From: Oscillospiraceae bacterium
GTDB lineage: Bacteria > Bacillota > Clostridia > Oscillospirales > Ruminococcaceae
NCBI GenBank assembly: GCA_022769365.1
Contig: JALEJO010000085.1
Span: 1-36,702 of the forward strand
Length of the DNA: 36,702 bases
Direction: 5' to 3'
The notes under the pieces were generated by a model. That model had not been told where the DNA came from. It was given only the letters and a program-made list of their open reading frames with translations, and made no database searches. Shown piece after piece: positions 31,673-36,702 of the stretch. How positions within the stretch are numbered: position 1 is the stretch's first letter; the number at the start of each line of letters is the position of its first letter. The translations under genes were made by a program, and so were the position numbers.

Positions 31673-32992
31673 ATGAACAAAGAATACAAATCGGGCAATG
31701 TTAAACCACTTCATGTGGCTTTATCAGTCTGTATAATTGGTGTGGCGGCTTTAAGCATTGCACTTTCAGGTTCGATAAGTAAACTGAAATCAGATGGAGA
31801 TAAGGCGGTTCAGGGAATTGCAGAAGTACCTGAGGCAACTTATGAAACAGCACTTCCTGTTGAGAGCGGTGCTCCAAAGGAAGATGCTATTCAAAATGCC
31901 TCACTTGTGTATCCGACTGTAAGTTCTGATGTTAAAGAACTTGATGACAGCCTTATTCTTGCAAATTATGCTGTACTTGTTGATTTAAGTACAAACCAGA
32001 TAATTGCAGAGAGAAACCCTGATACAAAGCTTTATCCGGCATCAATGTCCAAGGTAATGACAATGATTGTTGCACTTGAGCATCTTTCTGACCTTGACAC
32101 AACTTTCACAATGACTTCAGATATACTTGATCCGCTGAAAGTTGAAGGTGCATCTCTTGCAGGATTTTCAGATGGTGAAAAAGTTACTGTTAAAGATTTG
32201 CTTTACGGCTGCGGACTTTCAAGCGGTGCAGAAGCAACAACAGCACTTGCAATTCTCGTTTCAGGTTCAGAAAGTGACTTCGTTGCACTTATGAACCAGA
32301 AGGCACAGGAACTCGGACTTGTTAATACTCATTTTAACAACTGTACGGGTCTTCACGATGAAAATCATTATACAACAGCAACAGACCTTGCAATGATGAT
32401 GGAATATGCTATGCAGAATGAACAGCTTAAAACAATTCTTTCAACATATCAGTACACAACTTCTTCAACAGACCAGCATCCGAATGGTGTTCAGCTTGAA
32501 AGTACAACATTTGAAAAGATGTATGGCAACGAAGTTGAAGGTATGACAATTGTTGCAGGAAAAACAGGTTTTACAGATGAAGCGGGATACTGTCTTTTGA
32601 GTTACGCTGAAGACGGCGAAGGTAAGGGTTATATTTGTGTTGCTGCAAAATCTCAGGGAAGAAAAGGTGCTATATATGATACACTTAACATCTATGGAAC
32701 AATAGACGGCGGATATTATGCACCAACAACAACTGAAGCACCAACAGAAGCTCCTACACAGGCACCTGCAACTCAGCAGCAGGCAGTGGAAGATAATCAG
32801 GGGGACGCTGTAGAAGATAATCAGGAAGATAATGTACAGCAGGAACCTGAACAGACAGAAGCACCGGCACAGGCTGAAACAGACGCACCTGTACAGGATC
32901 AGGGCGGAGAAGATGCACCTGTTGCAAATGATGATGCACAGGCAAATAATCAGAAAAAAGATATAAATTCTCCTGTTGAATCAGCTGCATAA
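31673..32992 (+). CDS. D-alanyl-D-alanine carboxypeptidase (S11, DacA/PBP5-type)
   Basis: The protein is 439 residues long from the ATG at 31673; GAAAGGA (31656-31662) lies 10 bases upstream, while the in-frame ATG at 31664 is only one base behind that site. An N-terminal membrane segment (about 13-33) is followed by the S11 peptidase domain. The active site is Ser124 to Lys127 (SMSK) with KTG at 297-299. The second motif, normally SxN, reads SSGAEA, so Asn is replaced, a variant seen in Clostridia. The enzyme removes the last D-Ala from stem peptides at the outer membrane face. The C-terminal 100 residues (about 340-439) are Pro/Gln/Glu/Ala-rich and disordered, in place of the usual PBP5 membrane helix. 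The VanY-like gene follows 75 bases later. Confidence 0.93.
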   Translation: MNKEYKSGNVKPLHVALSVCIIGVAALSIALSGSISKLKSDGDKAVQGIAEVPEATYETALPVESGAPKEDAIQNASLVYPTVSSDVKELDDSLILANYAVLVDLSTNQIIAERNPDTKLYPASMSKVMTMIVALEHLSDLDTTFTMTSDILDPLKVEGASLAGFSDGEKVTVKDLLYGCGLSSGAEATTALAILVSGSESDFVALMNQKAQELGLVNTHFNNCTGLHDENHYTTATDLAMMMEYAMQNEQLKTILSTYQYTTSSTDQHPNGVQLESTTFEKMYGNEVEGMTIVAGKTGFTDEAGYCLLSYAEDGEGKGYICVAAKSQGRKGAIYDTLNIYGTIDGGYYAPTTTEAPTEAPTQAPATQQQAVEDNQGDAVEDNQEDNVQQEPEQTEAPAQAETDAPVQDQGGEDAPVANDDAQANNQKKDINSPVESAA

Positions 32993-33067
32993 AATAGAAA
33001 AGAAAAACAACAAACAAAACGTAAAAAGATATGCATTTAATGCATAAAGAATTGTTGGGAGACAAGA

Positions 33068-34039
33068 ATGAACGCAGACAGAAAGAACACACGTTCAGAA
33101 GGCTCTAAACTTTCAAGGGGTTTTTGGGTAGGATTTACCCTGCTTTTGGCAATAAGTTTACTTGTCTTTCTGAATGCTCCGTATCATAGTTTTCTCCGAA
33201 AATTCAACCCTTCTGAAATAAAACACGATGATGTGATAGGTTCAGCATTGGTAGAAACGGAGGAAAGTCAGGAAAATATTTCCGTTGAAAATATAAACGA
33301 CAATCCAAACAGCAATGCAAATTATCTCACAGCAGATTCTTTTACAACAAAAGTTCTGACATCTGATGATATACATAGCGGTGATCTTGTACTTGTCAAT
33401 GAAGAATATCCATATATAGGTGACACAAGCGATTTTACCGATTATAATCAGGAAGAGATAAACGGCTATTGGGTATCAACATATAAGCTTTCATTTCAGA
33501 AAAAAATTGCTTCAGGAATAAAGGAACTTGCAAAGGCGTACAATGATAATTTTAATAATGATAAGCGTTTCTTTGTTTACAATACTTCTGATACAGATAC
33601 ATCAGCCTATCCGCTTTATGCGGAAAATATTCCCGAAAGAGCGTCAGGATATTGCGTTGATATTGCACTTAAAGCAGAGGGTTCTGGAGCGGTTGCAATA
33701 AGCGATGAAGTGGCACTTTGGCTTAGTGAAAATTGTTACAAGTATGGATTTATCGTTGGCGAACAGCCTTATCATTTAAGATATGTTGGGAAGGCGAATG
33801 CCTCGGTTATGACACAGCTTAAAATGAACCTTGAAGAATATCTTGACTTTTTAAAGGACTATACATATGAATCACCTTATTGTTTTGAAGCAAATCAGCA
33901 TTCATATGAAATATTCTATATTCCAAGTCAAGGTGAAAGCACAGATGTAGTTGTTCCGAAAAGCAATGATTATTATATTTCCGGAAATAATGTTGACGGA
34001 TTTATTGAAATAATTTTAGTGGATAATCCTAATCAGTAA
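33068..34039 (+). CDS. VanY-like protein with degenerate active site
   Basis: The 323-residue protein has an N-terminal membrane segment (about 19-37), a polar linker and an M15B/VanY-like domain (about 88-265). Aligned to the intact VanY of this window (11439-12485), ERASGYCVD (190-198) replaces EHQTGYTID, so the first zinc ligand His is Arg191, while Asp198 is kept. QPYHLRYVG (233-241) replaces EPWHIRYVG, so the catalytic Glu is Gln233 and His236 is kept. With one zinc ligand and the general base gone, it should be inactive as a carboxypeptidase. The reading frame is intact, which argues for a kept binding or regulatory role, perhaps with the DacA-type enzyme just upstream. The ribosome binding site is GGGAGAC. 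Confidence 0.8.
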   Translation: MNADRKNTRSEGSKLSRGFWVGFTLLLAISLLVFLNAPYHSFLRKFNPSEIKHDDVIGSALVETEESQENISVENINDNPNSNANYLTADSFTTKVLTSDDIHSGDLVLVNEEYPYIGDTSDFTDYNQEEINGYWVSTYKLSFQKKIASGIKELAKAYNDNFNNDKRFFVYNTSDTDTSAYPLYAENIPERASGYCVDIALKAEGSGAVAISDEVALWLSENCYKYGFIVGEQPYHLRYVGKANASVMTQLKMNLEEYLDFLKDYTYESPYCFEANQHSYEIFYIPSQGESTDVVVPKSNDYYISGNNVDGFIEIILVDNPNQ

Positions 34040-34050
34040 TAGAGAAATAA

Positions 34051-34085
34051 AAACGGCTGAATTTACGTCAGCCGTTTAATTTTAG
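34051..34085 (+). terminator. Terminator after the VanY-like gene
   Basis: A perfect 10-base-pair stem AAACGGCTGA (34051-34060) with TCAGCCGTTT (34068-34077), followed by AATTTTAG, a weak T run. Only about 24 bases separate it from the next start codon and no promoter fits there, so the lipoprotein gene may depend on partial read-through. Confidence 0.75.
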
Positions 34086-34107
34086 TAAAAAGAAAGGCAT
34101 ATATAAG

Positions 34108-35127
34108 ATGAAAAGAAAATACTTGAAATTAACAGCTTTAGCATTTGCTTTATCTTTTGCAATGCTTTCAGCTTGCGGAAATAAAGATGAAGATAAAAAA
34201 GATGTTGAAATAAATACAATAGATTCAAATGAAGCTATGTCAACAACGGAAGAAGCAGGTTTCGATGGTTCATATCAGATTTCGCTTCTAAAAAAAGATT
34301 GCTGGATTGATAAAACATCGGCTATAACTTATTATTTTAGTGAAGATATGAATTTTACCGAAAAAGACAAAGATGGCGAAGAGAAAAAAGGAACATATGA
34401 TGTTACAGGTTCGGACGGCTACCCTATACTTGAATTGAAGTATGATGATAACACAAAAACATCTTATATTATGCTTTTTAATTCAGAAAAATCTTTAACA
34501 CTTACAAATTCTGAAACAAACAAGGAATATCAGCTTATAAATAAAAAAGAAAAGGAAGAAACATCTAAAAATGATTCGTCTTCATACAGTGTTAATTTTG
34601 AAACAATGAGTCAAACAGATATTTCATATCCTGTTATAAGCGGGTGGAAACAGGAAGATGCACAGGAAAAGTATAACGAAGAATTTAAAAATGATGTTCA
34701 GGGTATAATTGATGATGCCGAATCATCAGAAAATGTTTCATTGGATTTTGAAATTGAATATATGGACGATAACACGCTTTCAATAGTCGGAAAGGGTGAT
34801 GTTTACAGTATGGGTGCAGCACATCCTTATTCTGTCATTTTATGTTATAATATCGATATGCAGAGCGGCGAAGAAATATCTCTTGCAGATAAAATTGACA
34901 TAAATTCAGCATCTGAAAATTTCTTTAATAAAAAAGGCTGTGAAAGCGTTTCAGATGAAATTACACTTGATGATATAATTGATGTTTCAATGTTTGAATC
35001 GGTGGAAGATGTATCTTCATACATGACAGAAACAAAATATTTTTACCTTGACAGCAATGGAAAAATATGTGTTTATTTTGAAGTTCCATATGTGTTAGGC
35101 GGATATGCAGCTGTAAGGTTTGATTAA
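34108..35127 (+). CDS. Lipoprotein with C-terminal DUF3298/RsiV-like domain
   Basis: The 339-residue protein has a lipobox LSAC with lipidated Cys23 and a charged linker. An N-terminal beta-rich domain follows (about 48-145), which looks like a small lipocalin-like barrel. The second domain (about 160-339) matches the DUF4163/DUF3298 pattern found in RsiV and PdaC: a block of ISYPVISG type, the GAAHP motif, FYLDSNGKICVYFEVPY and the final GGYAAVRF. In RsiV this module binds lysozyme; in PdaC it precedes a peptidoglycan deacetylase. Here neither a sigma-binding nor a deacetylase part is present. It probably acts at the outer membrane face near the wall; its ligand is unknown. AAAGAAAGG precedes the ATG. 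Confidence 0.78.
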   Translation: MKRKYLKLTALAFALSFAMLSACGNKDEDKKDVEINTIDSNEAMSTTEEAGFDGSYQISLLKKDCWIDKTSAITYYFSEDMNFTEKDKDGEEKKGTYDVTGSDGYPILELKYDDNTKTSYIMLFNSEKSLTLTNSETNKEYQLINKKEKEETSKNDSSSYSVNFETMSQTDISYPVISGWKQEDAQEKYNEEFKNDVQGIIDDAESSENVSLDFEIEYMDDNTLSIVGKGDVYSMGAAHPYSVILCYNIDMQSGEEISLADKIDINSASENFFNKKGCESVSDEITLDDIIDVSMFESVEDVSSYMTETKYFYLDSNGKICVYFEVPYVLGGYAAVRFD

Positions 35128-35154
35128 TTTTAAATTTCTTATTCAACAAAATTA

Positions 35155-35183
35155 TTGACTTATTTGTGGAAATATGATATAAT
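35155..35183 (+). promoter_or_regulatory. Promoter of the trpB2-type gene
   Basis: TTGACT (35155-35160) and TATAAT (35178-35183) with a 17-base spacer. The leader is about 50 bases, too short for a T-box or trp attenuator, and has GAAAGGA near the ATG. Confidence 0.8.
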
Positions 35184-35238
35184 ACAAAGTGTTTTATAGT
35201 TTGAAATAAAAACCAAATCTGAAAGGATAATAGATATT

Positions 35239-36609
35239 ATGTCAAAAGAAATACCATACAAAATATATTTACCTGAAAGTGAATTGCCAAATCAGTGGTA
35301 TAATGTACGTGCTGATATGAAGAACAAGCCTGCACCACTTCTTAATCCTGCGACTCATAAACCTGCAACTTTAGAAGAACTTTCACAGGTTTTCTGTACA
35401 GAACTTGCAAAGCAGGAACTCGATGAAAACGATGCATATATAGATATTCCGCAGGAAATTCAGGATTTTTACAAAATGTATCGTCCTGCACCGCTTGTAA
35501 GAGCATATTGCCTTGAAAAAGCACTTGATACACCTGCTAAAATTTACTACAAGTTTGAAGGTAACAATACATCAGGTTCACATAAACTTAATTCTGCAAT
35601 TGCACAGGCTTATTATGCAAAGAAACAGGGACTTAAAGGAGTTACAACAGAAACAGGAGCAGGTCAGTGGGGAACAGCACTTTCAATGGCTTGTTCATAT
35701 ATGCACCTTGACTGTAAGGTTTATATGGTAAAGGTTTCATATGAACAGAAGCCTTTCAGACGTGAAGTTATGAGAACATATGGTGCATCAGTAACACCTT
35801 CACCATCTGATACAACAGAAATAGGAAGAAAAATTCTTAAAGAATTTCCTGGAACAAACGGTTCTCTTGGCTGTGCAATTTCAGAAGCTGTTGAAGTTGC
35901 GACACATACAGAGGGTTACAGATATGTTCTTGGTTCAGTTCTTAATCAGGTTCTTTTACATCAGAGTATCATAGGACTTGAAACAATGAAAGCGTGCGAT
36001 ATGTACGATATAAAGCCTGATGTTATAATTGGCTGTGCAGGCGGCGGTTCAAACCTTGGCGGACTTATTTCACCATTTATGGGAAGAAAACTTCGTGGAG
36101 AGGCTGATTATCAGTTTATAGCAGTTGAACCGGCATCTTGCCCGTCACTCACAAGAGGTGCATTTGCATATGATTTCTGTGATACAGGTAAAGTTTGCCC
36201 ACTCCAGAAGATGTATACACTCGGAAGCGGATTTATGCCGTCACCAAATCACGCAGGCGGTTTAAGATACCACGGTATGTCGAGTATTCTTTCACAGCTT
36301 TATCATGACGGACTTATGGAAGCAAGAAGTGTTGAACAGACATCTGTATTTGATGCAGCAACTAAATTTGCAAGAGTTGAAGGTATACTTCCGGCACCTG
36401 AAAGCAGCCATGCAATCAGAGTTGCAATTGATGAAGCACTTAAATGCAAGGAAACAGGCGAAGAAAAAACAATTCTCTTTGGACTTACAGGTACAGGTTA
36501 TTTTGATATGTATGCTTATGAAAAATTCAATGATGGTAAAATGAGCGATTACATTCCGACAGATGAAGAAATAGCGGCTTCACTTGCAAATCTTCCAAAA
36601 ATAGATTAA
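35239..36609 (+). CDS. Tryptophan synthase beta chain, TrpB2 type
   Basis: The 456-residue PLP enzyme joins indole and serine to tryptophan. Its length and the N-terminal extension (IPYKIYLPESELPNQWYNV) mark the TrpB2 branch rather than TrpB1 (about 395 residues). PLP-binding Lys116 lies in GSHKLNSA, then come GAGQWG and the phosphate-binding GCAGGGSN (265-272), and the C-terminal ESSHA. TrpB2 enzymes usually lack the contact surface for TrpA and are thought to salvage free indole or work with other partners. No trpA or other trp gene is next to it, and the gene stands alone with its own promoter and terminator, which fits the salvage idea; it could also supply a TrpA encoded elsewhere. Confidence 0.93.
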   Translation: MSKEIPYKIYLPESELPNQWYNVRADMKNKPAPLLNPATHKPATLEELSQVFCTELAKQELDENDAYIDIPQEIQDFYKMYRPAPLVRAYCLEKALDTPAKIYYKFEGNNTSGSHKLNSAIAQAYYAKKQGLKGVTTETGAGQWGTALSMACSYMHLDCKVYMVKVSYEQKPFRREVMRTYGASVTPSPSDTTEIGRKILKEFPGTNGSLGCAISEAVEVATHTEGYRYVLGSVLNQVLLHQSIIGLETMKACDMYDIKPDVIIGCAGGGSNLGGLISPFMGRKLRGEADYQFIAVEPASCPSLTRGAFAYDFCDTGKVCPLQKMYTLGSGFMPSPNHAGGLRYHGMSSILSQLYHDGLMEARSVEQTSVFDAATKFARVEGILPAPESSHAIRVAIDEALKCKETGEEKTILFGLTGTGYFDMYAYEKFNDGKMSDYIPTDEEIAASLANLPKID

Positions 36610-36623
36610 TTAAAAATATCACT

Positions 36624-36658
36624 ATATCGGGACTGGCATTCAGTTCCGATATTTTTTA
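36624..36658 (+). terminator. Rho-independent terminator of the trpB2-type gene
   Basis: ATATCGGGACTG (36624-36635) pairs with CAGTTCCGATAT (36641-36652) with one G-U pair, followed by TTTTT. The 44 bases that remain are AT-rich and end in 13 T. Confidence 0.9.
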
Positions 36659-36702
36659 AATTAATAATAAATTAAGTTTTGGTTCACCATTTTTTTTTTT
36701 TT

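Noticed and set aside
35184-35238. T-box or tryptophan attenuator ahead of the trpB2-type gene
   Set aside because: The leader is only about 50 bases and shows no stem I, no T-box sequence and no terminator pair.

Overview
The window looks like a chromosomal segment of a low-GC, Gram-positive anaerobe of the Ruminococcus/Oscillospiraceae type. Three features point there: type I dockerin modules on secreted proteins (a GH74 xyloglucanase, a CAP-domain protein and a protein with two separated dockerin half-repeats), which imply a cellulosome; strong Gram-positive SD sequences and near-consensus sigma-A promoters (almost all with a 17-bp spacer); and sortase, lon-engB and lysA genes of Firmicutes type. 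The species cannot be named from the sequence alone. No phage, plasmid, IS transposase or CRISPR array was seen; the only mobile-looking DNA is a family of three short palindromic repeats.

Layout. 1-900: tail of an unknown gene, then an SCP2-like small protein with a lysine-rich tail. 907-3570 (-): a MacB-like ABC transporter fused to its permease. 3.7-3.9 kb: repeat copy 1. 4.0-8.9 kb: a closely packed run ychF, two paralogous small membrane proteins, a D-2-hydroxyacid dehydrogenase, proB and proA. 9.0-10.9 kb: a large acidic single-pass membrane protein. 10.95-12.5 kb (-): a VanY-type carboxypeptidase with a Big_2 domain and a YkgJ-type cysteine-cluster protein. 12.8-15.6 kb: GH74-dockerin. 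15.65-17.1 kb: a leader with an aptamer-like fold and an overlapping terminator (candidate guanidine-IV/mepA riboswitch) ahead of a MATE exporter. 17.2-22.7 kb: HAD hydrolase, small unknown protein, lon, engB, lysA. 22.8 kb (-): tRNA-Leu(UAG). 23.0-23.2 kb: repeat copy 2. 23.3-28.4 kb: a probable operon of CAP-dockerin protein, DHHW lipoprotein, secreted membrane-anchored protein, sortase, multi-pass membrane protein and amidohydrolase. 28.5-29.3 kb (-): split-dockerin protein. 29.7-31.2 kb: glgA. 31.2-31.5 kb: repeat copy 3. 31.7-35.1 kb: DacA-type carboxypeptidase, a VanY-like protein lacking key active-site residues, and a DUF3298-type lipoprotein. 35.2-36.6 kb: TrpB2-type tryptophan synthase beta chain. 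The window ends in a run of 13 T.

How it fits together. Housekeeping genes (ribosome-associated GTPases, Lon, proline and lysine synthesis, glycogen synthesis) alternate with surface biology: plant cell-wall degradation through dockerin-bearing enzymes, peptidoglycan trimming (three carboxypeptidase-like proteins) and sortase anchoring. The most novel-looking parts are the sortase locus, the split-dockerin protein, the inactivated VanY-like protein beside dacA, and the repeat family whose stem sequences differ between copies but keep their pairing.
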